Shown here: in pieces, positions 42,970 through 52,058 of the stretch
How positions within the stretch are numbered: the stretch's first letter is position 1
Layout of the letters: the number at the start of each line of letters is the position of its first letter
From: Chryseolinea lacunae
Lineage (GTDB): Bacteria > Bacteroidota > Bacteroidia > Cytophagales > Cyclobacteriaceae
Assembly (NCBI RefSeq): GCF_016735595.1
Contig: NZ_JAERRB010000004.1
Location: forward strand, 62,001-126,000
Direction: 5' to 3'
Length of the DNA: 64,000 bases
Position numbers and translations under genes: made by a program
The notes under the pieces: generated by a model
What the model was told of the DNA's origin: nothing
Database searches by the model: none
Seen by the model: only the letters and a program-made list of their open reading frames with translations

Positions 42970-45501
42970 TCACTCCAGGCCCTTTTCTTTCATTTTGCGG
43001 AACTCGCGCACGCGTCGTGTCATGGCAATGCCGAAGCCTACCATTAGCACGAGTGTGCCCAGCCAAAGCACATTGATGTAGGGCTTCTCCAGGGCTTTGA
43101 TCACCACCCAATCTTTCTGACGGGTGTTGATGCCCAGGGCAAATTCGTTTGTTTCGGGATGGATGTTGAGCAGCGTGAGGCGCAGACCCAGGTCGGCCAC
43201 TTCGTCGGGGATACGGCCCGCCATTTTATCTTTGATCAGGAAGATGGGTTCGGCAAAATAGTCGCCATTCTCTCCGCGAATCTGAATTTTTGCTTTCACG
43301 GCCACGTCTTCCTGGTCGAGCTTTATGCCATTCACTTCAAAAATCCGCTCCACCGATTGAAGCACCGACACATAGTCGTTGGCATAAAATTCCTGCCCGA
43401 TCTTTACCTTCATTTCTTCGAGCTTACTCCACTCTTCCCCCTCCGAAGGTTTCATCACCGACGACACGTGTGTGTATAAATCGGCCGACACGGTTTTGTA
43501 GATGTCGGGCGAAACCAAAAGGCCGCCCATTTCGGGGTTGATCTGCGCGCGCGGATAGAGCGTGTAGGTCTTGTTGTTTTTGCGCAGCTGAATTTCGTAG
43601 AATGTGTTTTCGCCTTTAATGTCGATGGTGTCGTTGGCTTTGTAGGTAATGCCGTCGGCCACAATGTCGCGCTTGGCCACCACCAGGTCGCGGTCGCCGG
43701 TAGGCGTCACATCGCCTTTGCGTATATAGCCTCCGTTATGACGCGGCTCCAGGCGTTCGCCGAGGTATTCGATATCATAGCCCCACATGCCACGGGGTTC
43801 GTTCACAAACAGCAACAGGTTGTCGCGGTTAAAGTCCTGGCTAAATTCTTTGGAGATGAGCATGCCCGTGTTGTTGAGCGACACGATCTTGGAATAGCCC
43901 GCCGAAAACATGATGCCCAGCAGCATCATGCCCACACCGATGTGTGCCACGGCACCACCCGACAGACCCGGGCTTGAACGAAGCACCGAGAACAAAATCT
44001 TGGCGTTGCTCACCAGCGTGAACACGCCTGCCAGGGTGAGCACAATGTAGGCCGGTGTATAAACTTTTCCGATGGTAACAATCAGGGCAAATAAAATGAG
44101 CGTGATCAGCGCCGGTGTGGTCAGTTCTTTCTTTAACCGGTCGGCATCGATCTTCTTCCACCAGAAAAATTGCCCAATGCCCGACAGCAGACCCACCACC
44201 ACAGCAAACCACAACTGAAACTTAGAATAGAATGCAATCTGATCGGCCGGCAAGGCCAGCTTGGAGGTCACACCAAAAAATCCCAGCACCTTGTTCCATA
44301 CCGGAATGGAGGTGGGCATGAGCACCTGAAAGCCCATGAGGCACAGCGTGACCGCGCCAATGAAAATCCAGAATTCGCGCGAATAGACCGAAGCTTCTTT
44401 TTCGGACGATGGAATTTCGCGCCACCGTGCAATGGCCAGGATGATGGCCGCGCCGAGGAAGAAGAAAAGATAGATGAAAAGCTGTCCCGAAAGACCAAGG
44501 TCGGTGAACGAGTGCACCGAAGCATCGCCCAGGATGCCGCTGCGGGTAAGGAACGTTGAATAGAGAATGAGCACAAACACGCCAATGACCAGAATGATGG
44601 AGGCTTTCAACGCGGTTTCGCTATTTCTATAGGTGATCATGGTGTGAATGGCCGCCACCAATACGAGCCACGGAACATAAACCGCGTTTTCTACGGGGTC
44701 CCAATTCCAGTAACCGCCAAAGTTCAGGGTTTCATAGGCCCAGTAGCCACCCATCAAAATGCCAAGCCCGAGAATGGCGCCGCTGAACAACGCCCAGGGT
44801 AGAGCAGGACGAACCCAGTCGCGGTATTTTTTCATCCACAATCCGGCAATGCAGAAAGAGAACGGCACCAGTGTGCTGGCAAACCCCAGGAACAACGTGG
44901 GCGGGTGAATGACCATCCAATAGTTTTGCAGCAGCGGATTGAGGCCGTTGCCGTCTTTGGGAATGAATTCGGGTTGCGCCATGAATATGGGGGCATCGCG
45001 CATGGCGTCGCGCAGCAAAATGAATGGCGAGCTTCCGATCTTGACATCAAGCCCGGGAATGACAACGCCCAGGATCATAGAGGCCAGAAATGCCTGCACC
45101 ACCGCGAACACGGTCATGACCGGCGCTTCCCAATAGGTGTTGGTGCTGATGACGATGATGCCCAGCACAGCATGCCAGAACAACCACAGCATGAAGCTGC
45201 CCTCCTGTCCATTCCAAAAGGTGGAGATGAGGTAGTAGACCGGAAGCTTGCGGTCGGAATAGTTGTAGGCGTAGTGATATTCGAAATAGTGATTGGCAAT
45301 GATCACAAACAGTGTAACACAGATGCCGAGCACGGCCAGCGCGTGCAGGTAGAATCCGGTTTTGCCGTTTTGCAGCCAGAGTGTTTTTTCTTTCAGGTCA
45401 CTTAATGTCGTGGCTTTGAAATAGGCAAAAGCTGCAACGAGCGAGGTGATGAAGGAGGTGATGACAAAAAGGTGGCCCAGGTCACCAATGAAATAATGCA
45501 T
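42970..45501 (-). CDS. ccmF: Cytochrome c-type biogenesis protein CcmF
   Basis: 843 residues with about fourteen transmembrane helices. The heme-handling WWD domain is present (WAYETLNFGGYWNWDPVENA), flanked by conserved His residues (VIHPPTLFLGF, LVAAIHTMITYRNSE). A large periplasmic domain lies near the C-terminus (about 610-800). CcmF is the heme lyase that joins heme to apocytochrome c, taking it from CcmE, whose gene lies 117 bases upstream on the same strand. The C-terminal periplasmic part is longer than in Escherichia coli. Confidence 0.94.
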   Translation of the reverse strand: MHYFIGDLGHLFVITSFITSLVAAFAYFKATTLSDLKEKTLWLQNGKTGFYLHALAVLGICVTLFVIIANHYFEYHYAYNYSDRKLPVYYLISTFWNGQEGSFMLWLFWHAVLGIIVISTNTYWEAPVMTVFAVVQAFLASMILGVVIPGLDVKIGSSPFILLRDAMRDAPIFMAQPEFIPKDGNGLNPLLQNYWMVIHPPTLFLGFASTLVPFSFCIAGLWMKKYRDWVRPALPWALFSGAILGLGILMGGYWAYETLNFGGYWNWDPVENAVYVPWLVLVAAIHTMITYRNSETALKASIILVIGVFVLILYSTFLTRSGILGDASVHSFTDLGLSGQLFIYLFFFLGAAIILAIARWREIPSSEKEASVYSREFWIFIGAVTLCLMGFQVLMPTSIPVWNKVLGFFGVTSKLALPADQIAFYSKFQLWFAVVVGLLSGIGQFFWWKKIDADRLKKELTTPALITLILFALIVTIGKVYTPAYIVLTLAGVFTLVSNAKILFSVLRSSPGLSGGAVAHIGVGMMLLGIMFSAGYSKIVSLNNTGMLISKEFSQDFNRDNLLLFVNEPRGMWGYDIEYLGERLEPRHNGGYIRKGDVTPTGDRDLVVAKRDIVADGITYKANDTIDIKGENTFYEIQLRKNNKTYTLYPRAQINPEMGGLLVSPDIYKTVSADLYTHVSSVMKPSEGEEWSKLEEMKVKIGQEFYANDYVSVLQSVERIFEVNGIKLDQEDVAVKAKIQIRGENGDYFAEPIFLIKDKMAGRIPDEVADLGLRLTLLNIHPETNEFALGINTRQKDWVVIKALEKPYINVLWLGTLVLMVGFGIAMTRRVREFRKMKEKGLE

Positions 45502-45618
45502 GCTGGTGTGGTTAGTAAAAATTCAGTCAGGTGCCAGTAGGGAACCGTCGCGATTCGGGTGTGGGTGCGGAAGGGATCTGGGTGTGTTTTTATGGAGGAT
45601 GCCAGGCGAAGAAAAACC

Positions 45619-46023
45619 TTAGACGTTTATCTTTTGCTCCTGGTATTTAGAGGGACATTTCAGCAGAATCTTGCTGGCGTTGAAGGCGTCGTCGTGGTAG
45701 CTGCCAATGACCACCACTTTTTCGGAACGCAGAAAATCGGCGGGCATGGGTTGGGCGTACTGCACCAGTTGTTCTTTGCCGGTTTCGTCGATCATGATGA
45801 AGGAGAAGGAAACTTTGTCGGCCCCTTCGGTAATGCCCAGCACGTGGCCTTCGTCATCTTTCTTAAGTTCGCCCACCACGTGGATTTCCTTTTTGTTACC
45901 CGCAGTCGACATGCTCAGCGCTTCGTCGAAGCCCACATAGGTGCTGGCGTCGTTCGAGGTGGACACGATGATGCCGATTGCCACGGCAATGATGACGAGA
46001 ATGAGTATGTGTGATTTTTTCAT
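45619..46023 (-). CDS. ccmE: Heme chaperone CcmE, CxxxY variant
   Basis: 134 residues from the ATG at 46023. One N-terminal transmembrane helix is followed by an OB-fold (TYVGFDEALSM, EIHVVGELKKDDEGHVLGIT, KVVVIGSY). In the classical protein a His in HxxxY binds heme covalently. Here the place is taken by Cys123 in CPSKY (Cys123, Tyr127), the CxxxY variant known from Desulfovibrio and some other groups. It passes heme to CcmF. Confidence 0.93.
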   Translation of the reverse strand: MKKSHILILVIIAVAIGIIVSTSNDASTYVGFDEALSMSTAGNKKEIHVVGELKKDDEGHVLGITEGADKVSFSFIMIDETGKEQLVQYAQPMPADFLRSEKVVVIGSYHDDAFNASKILLKCPSKYQEQKINV

Positions 46024-46047
46024 AAGAGCCTCCTTCAAAAGCCGGGG

Positions 46048-46055
46048 CAAAATTA
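46048..46055 (-). promoter_or_regulatory. -7 box of ccmE-ccmF
   Basis: CAAAATTA on the plus strand reads TAATTTTG on the minus strand, a perfect TAnnTTTG match about 25 bases before the ccmE start. This would let ccmEF be transcribed separately from ccmBCD. Confidence 0.5.
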
Positions 46056-46109
46056 GCCACAAACGACTAGAAATTCAGGTAATTTTTTACCTGAAAAACG
46101 GAGGGCTGC

Positions 46110-46355
46110 CTATTTGGTTCGGTGATTTTTGTCAGCCAGCAGGTTTTTCAGCTTTTTCACTTTCCGGTCCATCGTGAACAGGTAGGTGATGAGGCCTGCC
46201 AGCACAATGAGAATGATGGCCACCACCACATAAATTTTGCCCTCGGCCCGCAAACCGTCGGCCATGGGAACGTCTGTCGCACCGGTTTGGGCATAGGCCG
46301 AAAGGCTTGCCAGGGCGAGAATCAGGCTCAGGAGGCTGCTAATGAATTTTTTCAT
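46110..46355 (-). CDS. ccmD: CcmD-family small membrane protein
   Basis: 81 residues. A signal-like first segment ends SAYAQ, and the second helix (GKIYVVVAIILIVLAGLITY, about 40-59) leads into a basic cytoplasmic tail (MDRKVKKLKNLLADKNHRTK), as in Bacteroidetes CcmD. CcmD keeps CcmE linked to CcmA-B-C. It overlaps ccmC by 17 bases. Confidence 0.82.
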   Translation of the reverse strand: MKKFISSLLSLILALASLSAYAQTGATDVPMADGLRAEGKIYVVVAIILIVLAGLITYLFTMDRKVKKLKNLLADKNHRTK

Positions 46356-47016
46356 CTTCTATGTCGTGAATTTTGTCTTCCAGGGTTCGCATTTTCACCC
46401 GCAACGAAACGATCCAGATGCCGATCAATATCCAGCCGATCACGGCCGGGTAGAACACCATGCGCATGCGATTGTCGAGATCATACATGTTGAATCCGGG
46501 GTTGCCGCCGCTGCCCGGGTGGAGGGAGCTGGTGAGGCGGGGGATGATAAAGATCAAAGGAATCATCGCCGCAAAGGCAAAGATGTTATAGACGGCGCTG
46601 AGGCGGGCTTTTTGTTCCTCGTTTTCCACAGAACCTCTCAATATAAAATAGGCCAGATACACCAGCAGGGCAATGGCGGCCCCGTTTTGTTTCGGGTCGC
46701 CGTGCCAGAACGAACCCCAGGCATAGTTTGCCCAAAGCATGCCGGTGAGCATGCCCAGGATGCCAAACACCAGGCCCACGTTGGCATTCTCCACTGCCTT
46801 GCGATCGTTCTCGGCCGTGGGATTTCGCAAATAGACAATGGAGTAATAGACCGAAATAGAAAATAAGGTGACCATACCAAACCACATAGGCACGTGGAAG
46901 TAGAGCGCGCGGATGGTTTCGTTGAGGATGTTCAGCCGCGGCACGTCAAACAAGAGGCCGGCGGTGTGAACGTAGAATAATAAAAAGACTGCAATAATCT
47001 TGAGCCAGTTCTTCAT
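46339..47016 (-). CDS. ccmC: Heme transporter/handling protein CcmC
   Basis: 225 residues from the ATG at 47016 (MKNWLKIIAVFLLFYVHTAG). Six transmembrane helices. The WWD-type heme domain is WANYAWGSFWHGDPKQNGAA, and conserved His residues occur in ALYFHVPMWFG and in SSLHPGSGGNPGF. CcmC loads heme onto CcmE. The frame stays open far upstream of 47016, but only the part from this ATG has CcmC character. Confidence 0.94.
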   Translation of the reverse strand: MKNWLKIIAVFLLFYVHTAGLLFDVPRLNILNETIRALYFHVPMWFGMVTLFSISVYYSIVYLRNPTAENDRKAVENANVGLVFGILGMLTGMLWANYAWGSFWHGDPKQNGAAIALLVYLAYFILRGSVENEEQKARLSAVYNIFAFAAMIPLIFIIPRLTSSLHPGSGGNPGFNMYDLDNRMRMVFYPAVIGWILIGIWIVSLRVKMRTLEDKIHDIEDEKIH

Positions 47017-47087
47017 GGATGATCGTTGGAGACAGAACAAAGGTGCAACGGAATTTGCTGAAAGGAGTTGCCCTCGTTGCTGCGTTT

Positions 47088-47744
47088 TTAGCTGCGCCAA
47101 ATATACGGGAAGAGCAGGTACGACAAGGCGGACAGGATGCAATTTATTGCGAACAGGTTCAGCAACTCGTCCATGCTGGCCGAGCGGTCGAGACCATCGA
47201 GCACATTTTTTGTGATTTTGATGGCCATGAGCAGCAACGCGATGATGACCGGAAAACTCAGCACCGCCATCAGGATGTTGCTGTTGTTTGCCTTCGAGGC
47301 AATGCCGGAAATGAGGCTGAGTGCGGCCGAAAATCCAAATGACGTGAGCACAAGCGTGAACACGAACAGGGCATGGTCTTGAATCGGGTTGCCGATGAAA
47401 AGCGAAAACAGCACATAGCCCGTGAGCGACAACAACAGGCACAACAACGTGTTGTAGATGATTTTGGAAAGGATGATGGCCTGAGGGCTTGCGAGCGCAT
47501 AGTAGTAGATGAAGGTGCCCTTCTTTTCGCCGATAAAACTTTTGGCCACGCTGTTCACCACCGAAAACAAAATGGCAAGCCAATAGAGCGCCGACCACGT
47601 GGCTTCGTTGATGGAATTTTCGCGAAGGCTGAAGGTGAGGTAGCAGATGAAGATGAGGCTGAACAAATAGAGGCCAATGCCCGAGATCACGGCCTTGCGC
47701 CGAAGCTCCAGCAAAAGTTCTTTATGGATCAGTTTGAAGATCAT
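47088..47744 (-). CDS. ccmB: Heme exporter subunit CcmB
   Basis: 218 residues with six transmembrane helices. The start (FKLIHKELLLELRRKAVISG) and the element FIGEKKGTFIYYYALASPQA (about 70-90, after LFSVVNSVAKS) match CcmB, the membrane part of the CcmAB ABC transporter that releases holo-CcmE. The ATPase gene ccmA is not in this cluster. The start overlaps the stop of the Wzz-like gene by four bases, an odd pairing. Confidence 0.92.
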   Translation of the reverse strand: MIFKLIHKELLLELRRKAVISGIGLYLFSLIFICYLTFSLRENSINEATWSALYWLAILFSVVNSVAKSFIGEKKGTFIYYYALASPQAIILSKIIYNTLLCLLLSLTGYVLFSLFIGNPIQDHALFVFTLVLTSFGFSAALSLISGIASKANNSNILMAVLSFPVIIALLLMAIKITKNVLDGLDRSASMDELLNLFAINCILSALSYLLFPYIWRS

Positions 47745-48598
47745 CTTTTGGCCTCGCGCGCAGCTTCTTCCATGCGAAGCAACTTGCGAATGGATTTGAA
47801 TGCAATGAGGATCGACACAAAGATGAGCCCCACAAACGAACCGGCCACAATGGAAACCGAAAGCCGGGGTTTCACGGGATTGTTGAACCGGGTGAAGCCT
47901 TCCAACAGTTGAACGCTGTTCACCAACTCCAGTTTGTCTTTCACTTCCAACCGTTTTATAGTGAGCTCCACCAGTTCCTTGTTGATGGAGGTGAGGTCGA
48001 ACACCACACTGCCTTTGGTGTTGTTGAAGAAATCGCCATCGTAGATCCGTTTTTTCAACCCATCGAGGTCTTTGATTTCCTGGTCGTAGCGTGCAATGGT
48101 TTCCTGATAGCCTGTGCGCTTTTGGTTGACGCGCACTTTCACATAGGCGTTGTTTTCGAAATAGTTGATGAGTCCTTTTTGAAGATCGGGCAGAATGTCC
48201 TGGTTGTAGACTTCTACGGTGATGATGAAATATTTGCGGTCTTCCTCTTTGGCTACTTCCGATTCATTTGAGTAGGGGCTTTCAATTCTGACCACCCCTA
48301 CGTTGCTGGCCGTCTCGGCCGAAATGCCGAGCAGCGATGTGAGGGCCTTCGTGTTGCCTTCGGCTAGGTAGTGGTTGATGTTGTCGATGAGCTTTTTGCT
48401 GTAAGACTCCGTCATGATCTCGGAGCTCACGATCATCTTGTTTTCATATACCTTAACGGAAGAGAAATAGTGCATGGAGCCTAGCGCGGTGCCCAGAACA
48501 AAGAAGATGAGAATCATCCAAAAATTGTCGCGGATGATTCGGACTGCCCTGAGGACTAAATCAAGCAGGTCGATCTCATCATTTCTACCGTTCGCCAT
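47741..48598 (-). CDS. Wzz/chain-length determinant-like protein
   Basis: 285 residues. An N-terminal cytoplasmic stretch (EIDLLDLVLRAVRIIRDNFW) enters helix 1 (about 28-48). A long periplasmic helical domain follows (about 50-245), then helix 2 (about 250-270). The end after helix 2 is short, without a tyrosine kinase. This is the Wzz/GumC-type layout that sets polysaccharide chain length. It is divergent from the sugar epimerase that opens the polysaccharide locus, but it shares an operon with ccmBCD. Confidence 0.82.
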   Translation of the reverse strand: MANGRNDEIDLLDLVLRAVRIIRDNFWMILIFFVLGTALGSMHYFSSVKVYENKMIVSSEIMTESYSKKLIDNINHYLAEGNTKALTSLLGISAETASNVGVVRIESPYSNESEVAKEEDRKYFIITVEVYNQDILPDLQKGLINYFENNAYVKVRVNQKRTGYQETIARYDQEIKDLDGLKKRIYDGDFFNNTKGSVVFDLTSINKELVELTIKRLEVKDKLELVNSVQLLEGFTRFNNPVKPRLSVSIVAGSFVGLIFVSILIAFKSIRKLLRMEEAAREAKR

Positions 48599-48657
48599 TC
48601 CCGTGCTGGTTAAATTCCGCGAAAATTAGAAAATATTACAAATTCCCCCTAATCTGT

Positions 48658-48665
48658 TAATTTTG
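48658..48665 (+). promoter_or_regulatory. -7 box of the polysaccharide sugar operon
   Basis: TAATTTTG is a perfect TAnnTTTG match, placing transcription start near 48672 and the ATG 18 bases later. On the other strand TAATTTTC nearby may serve the divergent Wzz-like gene. Confidence 0.55.
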
Positions 48666-48689
48666 TCGGCTTAATTCAGCAGCGATTCA

Positions 48690-49712
48690 ATGCAATCAAA
48701 CGCAACAGTTCTTGTCACCGGGGCGGCGGGCTTCATCGGCTTCCACCTCACCCAAAAACTCACTAGTCTGGGATTCAAGGTAGTGGGCTATGATAATCTC
48801 AACGATTATTACGACGTCAACCTCAAAAACTCCCGTCTCGACATCCTGCGGAAGCTTCCGGGCTTCACCTTCGAACAGGGCGATCTGGTGGACTATAAGG
48901 CGCTCGACAGCGTGTTTGCCGCCTATAAGTTTGACTATGTGGTGAACCTGGCGGCGCAAGCCGGCGTGCGCTACTCGCTCACCAACCCGCATGCCTACCT
49001 GAAGAGCAACCTTCACGGATTTCTGAATGTGTTGGAAACGTGTCGTCATCACAAGGTGAAACACCTGGTCTATGCCTCGTCGAGCTCGGTTTATGGCGCA
49101 AACAAAAAGATGCCCTTTTCGGTGCATCACAATGTTGACCACCCCATATCGCTCTATGCGGCCTCCAAAAAATCGAACGAACTGATGGCGCATACCTATT
49201 CGGCGCTCTTCAATCTGCCCACCACGGGCCTTCGCTTCTTCACGGTCTATGGCCCCTATGGCCGACCCGACATGGCGTTGTTCATTTTCACCAAGGCCAT
49301 TCTCGAAGGCCGACCCATCGACGTGTATAACAATGGCAAAATGATGCGCGACTTCACCTATGTAGACGACATCGTGGAGAGCATATCCCGTCTCGTGCCC
49401 AAACCGGCCAGACCAAACACCGACTGGAACGGTATGGCGCCTGACCCTGCCACCAGCTTTGCGCCTTATCATATCTTCAACATCGGCAACAACCAACCCG
49501 TTGAACTGATGCGCTTCATTGAAGTGATCGAAGAAAAACTCGGCATCAAGGCCATCAAAAACATGATGCCCCTGCAGGAAGGCGATGTGCCCCAAACGTA
49601 TGCCGACGTGGAAGACCTGATGCGCGAAGTAGACTTCAAACCATCGACGACGATCGAGTCGGGCATTGGCCGGTTTATCGATTGGTATAAATCCTATTAT
49701 CAGAAAAAATAA
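48690..49712 (+). CDS. UDP-glucuronate 4-epimerase-like SDR enzyme
   Basis: 340 residues. Extended SDR: the NAD motif is [11 protein letters not shown] (about 10-20), the catalytic set is SSSSVYG with YAASKKSNE, and [11 protein letters not shown] is the signature of UDP-glucuronate/galacturonate epimerases. [19 protein letters not shown] also fits. It interconverts UDP-GlcA and UDP-GalA (or the N-acetyl forms). It is the first gene of a long run that includes the matching dehydrogenase 12 bases downstream. Confidence 0.9.
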   Translation: MQSNATVLVTGAAGFIGFHLTQKLTSLGFKVVGYDNLNDYYDVNLKNSRLDILRKLPGFTFEQGDLVDYKALDSVFAAYKFDYVVNLAAQAGVRYSLTNPHAYLKSNLHGFLNVLETCRHHKVKHLVYASSSSVYGANKKMPFSVHHNVDHPISLYAASKKSNELMAHTYSALFNLPTTGLRFFTVYGPYGRPDMALFIFTKAILEGRPIDVYNNGKMMRDFTYVDDIVESISRLVPKPARPNTDWNGMAPDPATSFAPYHIFNIGNNQPVELMRFIEVIEEKLGIKAIKNMMPLQEGDVPQTYADVEDLMREVDFKPSTTIESGIGRFIDWYKSYYQKK

Positions 49713-49724
49713 AGCACAGACCTT

Positions 49725-50975
49725 GTGGAAAAAATAAGCATCATTGGACTTGGGTATGTAGGCCTCCCGTTGGCCGTGGAGTTTGGAAAGATATTGCCTG
49801 TTGTAGGCTTTGATATCAACACCGAACGAATTGAAGAGCTTAAGCGCGGTCATGACCGCACCAAGGAAGTTGAACCGGCAGAATTGAAGCAGTCAACACA
49901 CCTGCAGTTTGCGTCAGACATTGCTGCGCTGAAAGATGTGAGCTACTTCATTGTGACGGTGCCCACACCCATCGACGAATTTAAGACACCCGATCTTCGC
50001 CCGCTGGAAGGCGCCAGCAAGACCGTGGGCAGTGTGTTGAAGAAAGGCGACATTGTTATTTATGAATCCACCGTGTATCCCGGTTGCACCGAAGAAGTTT
50101 GTGTGCCCATCCTGGAGCGCGTGAGCGGTTTGAAATTTAATGTGGATTTTTTCTGCGGCTACTCGCCCGAGCGCATCAACCCCGGCGACAAACTGCACCG
50201 CGTCACCACCATCAAGAAAGTGACCAGCGGCAGCACACCCGAAATTGCCGAGAAGGTGGATCAGCTCTATCGAAAAATTATTACCGCCGGAACGCACAAA
50301 GCGTCGTCGCTCAAAGTGGCCGAAGCGGCCAAGGTGATCGAGAACTCGCAGCGCGACCTGAACATCGCGTTTGTGAACGAGCTTGCCCTCATCTTCGAGC
50401 GCGTGGGCATCGACACACACGAAGTGCTGGAAGCGGCCGGCACCAAGTGGAACTTCCTTCCCTTCAAACCGGGACTGGTGGGCGGCCATTGCATTGGCGT
50501 TGACCCCTATTATCTGACCCACAAAGCCGAAAGCCTGGGCTATCACCCGGAAGTGATCTTGTCGGGACGACGGATCAACGACAACATGAGCATCTACATC
50601 GCCAACACGGTCATTAAGCTGATGGCGCAAAACGAGCAACCCATTCACAAAGGCGACGTGCTGGTGTTGGGCATCACCTTCAAAGAAAACTGTCCCGACA
50701 TCCGCAATAGCAAAGTGATTGACGTAGTGCGCGAGCTGCAAAGCTTTGGCACCACGGTGGATATATACGATCCTCAGGCCGACAGCGCAGAAGTGATGCA
50801 TGAATATGGCGTGCCGCTGGTGGCAAAGCCGAACAAAAAGTATCACGCCGTCGTATTAGCGGTGAGCCACAAAGACTTTACTGATCTCGACTGGTCATCT
50901 TTCACAACAGAGAAAACCGTGATCTATGATGTGAAGGGTACATTGGATAAATCTAAAATCACGGCACGACTCTAA
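49725..50975 (+). CDS. wbpA: UDP-N-acetylglucosamine/galactosamine 6-dehydrogenase (WbpA/TviB-like)
   Basis: 416 residues, GTG start. The NAD site is IIGLGYVGLPLAVEFG. The catalytic Cys256 lies in LVGGHCIGVDPYYL, and the YSPERINPGDKLH motif and GITFKENCPDIRNSKV mark the UDP-sugar dehydrogenase family, in the WbpA/TviB/WecC group rather than Ugd. It oxidises UDP-GlcNAc or UDP-GalNAc to the uronic acid. With the WbpE/D/B-like genes downstream it supplies the first step of the diacetamido uronic acid route. Confidence 0.9.
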   Translation: MEKISIIGLGYVGLPLAVEFGKILPVVGFDINTERIEELKRGHDRTKEVEPAELKQSTHLQFASDIAALKDVSYFIVTVPTPIDEFKTPDLRPLEGASKTVGSVLKKGDIVIYESTVYPGCTEEVCVPILERVSGLKFNVDFFCGYSPERINPGDKLHRVTTIKKVTSGSTPEIAEKVDQLYRKIITAGTHKASSLKVAEAAKVIENSQRDLNIAFVNELALIFERVGIDTHEVLEAAGTKWNFLPFKPGLVGGHCIGVDPYYLTHKAESLGYHPEVILSGRRINDNMSIYIANTVIKLMAQNEQPIHKGDVLVLGITFKENCPDIRNSKVIDVVRELQSFGTTVDIYDPQADSAEVMHEYGVPLVAKPNKKYHAVVLAVSHKDFTDLDWSSFTTEKTVIYDVKGTLDKSKITARL

Positions 50976-50982
50976 AAACCCT

Positions 50983-52011
50983 ATGGCTTTAACAAAAAAA
51001 ATCCTTGTCACCGGCGGCGCAGGCTATATCGGCGCCCACACTGTAGTAGAACTGATCAACGCCGGATACGAACCGGTGATCATAGACGATCTCTCTAAAA
51101 GCGATCGCACCTTGCTGGAAGGCATTGAGAAGATCACCGGCAAAAAGGTGAACTTTCAGAAAGGCGATTGTTGTGACAAGGTTTTTGTTAGGGACGTGTT
51201 TAAAACACAAGGACCTTTTTCGAGTGTGCTGCACTTTGCCGCCTACAAATCGGTGGGTGAGTCGGTGCAGATTCCACTGACCTATTATCAAAACAACATC
51301 GACTCGCTGGTGACCATGCTGGCAGTGATGAAAGAAAACAACGTAACGGATTTTATATTCTCGTCGTCGTGCACAGTATACGGTCAACCCGACCAGATAC
51401 CGGTGAACGAGTCGGCGCCGTTCAAAAGAGCCGAGTCGCCCTACGGCGCCACCAAACAAATGTGCGAGCGCATCCTGGAAGACGCGCACCTCAATGGCTA
51501 CCGTGTCATTTCGCTGCGCTACTTCAATCCAGTGGGTGCGCACCCTTCGGCACAACTGGGCGAGTTGCCCATTGGCGCGCCCAACAACCTGGTGCCCTAT
51601 GTGACACAGACGGCGGCCGGTGTTCGCGAAAAGCTTACGGTGTTTGGCAACGACTACAACACCCCTGACGGTTCGTGTCTCCGCGACTTTATTCACGTGG
51701 TGGACCTGGCCATCGCACACGTGAAGGCGATGGAATATCTTGCAAAACGGCCGGAAGATAAATTGTGTGAGGCCTTCAACGTGGGCACTGGCGTGGGCGT
51801 TTCGGTGCTGCAGCTCATCGACAAGTTTGAGAAAGCAACCGGCGTGAAGTTTGCCTACACCATCGGACCAAGAAGACCTGGCGATGTGGAGAAAGTGTAT
51901 GCCGATCCCGCCAAGGTGAATGCCGCGTTGAACTGGAAGACCAAATATACCCTTGAAGAATCGCTGCTGCACGCATGGCAGTGGGAAAAGAAAATCAGGA
52001 ACATTCAATAA
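50983..52011 (+). CDS. galE: UDP-glucose 4-epimerase
   Basis: 342 residues. NAD motif VTGGAGYIGAHTVVEL; catalytic SSSCTVYG and YGATKQM; RYFNPVGAHPSAQLGE is the GalE signature. It interconverts UDP-Glc/UDP-Gal and often the N-acetyl forms. Its place between the dehydrogenase (7 bases away) and the WbpE-like gene fits a role in hexosamine supply for the surface glycan. Confidence 0.95.
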   Translation: MALTKKILVTGGAGYIGAHTVVELINAGYEPVIIDDLSKSDRTLLEGIEKITGKKVNFQKGDCCDKVFVRDVFKTQGPFSSVLHFAAYKSVGESVQIPLTYYQNNIDSLVTMLAVMKENNVTDFIFSSSCTVYGQPDQIPVNESAPFKRAESPYGATKQMCERILEDAHLNGYRVISLRYFNPVGAHPSAQLGELPIGAPNNLVPYVTQTAAGVREKLTVFGNDYNTPDGSCLRDFIHVVDLAIAHVKAMEYLAKRPEDKLCEAFNVGTGVGVSVLQLIDKFEKATGVKFAYTIGPRRPGDVEKVYADPAKVNAALNWKTKYTLEESLLHAWQWEKKIRNIQ

Positions 52012-52033
52012 ACGTTTTTAAGAAACGTTTTTT
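52010..52033 (+). repeat. Palindromic AAACGTTT pair after galE
   Basis: AAACGTTT, itself a palindrome, occurs at 52010-52017 and 52023-52030 and is followed by TTT. The two copies can pair as a hairpin with a short T tail, giving a weak terminator-like element between galE and the aminotransferase gene. It starts at the last base pair of the galE stop. Confidence 0.45.
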
Positions 52034-52058
52034 ATAAACCGAAATTTATAGTCGCGCC

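Noticed and set aside
47017-47598. Long N-terminal extension open in the ccmC frame
   Set aside because: It lies over ccmB in antisense-unlike composition (Arg/His/Gln-rich) and would make CcmC twice its usual size.
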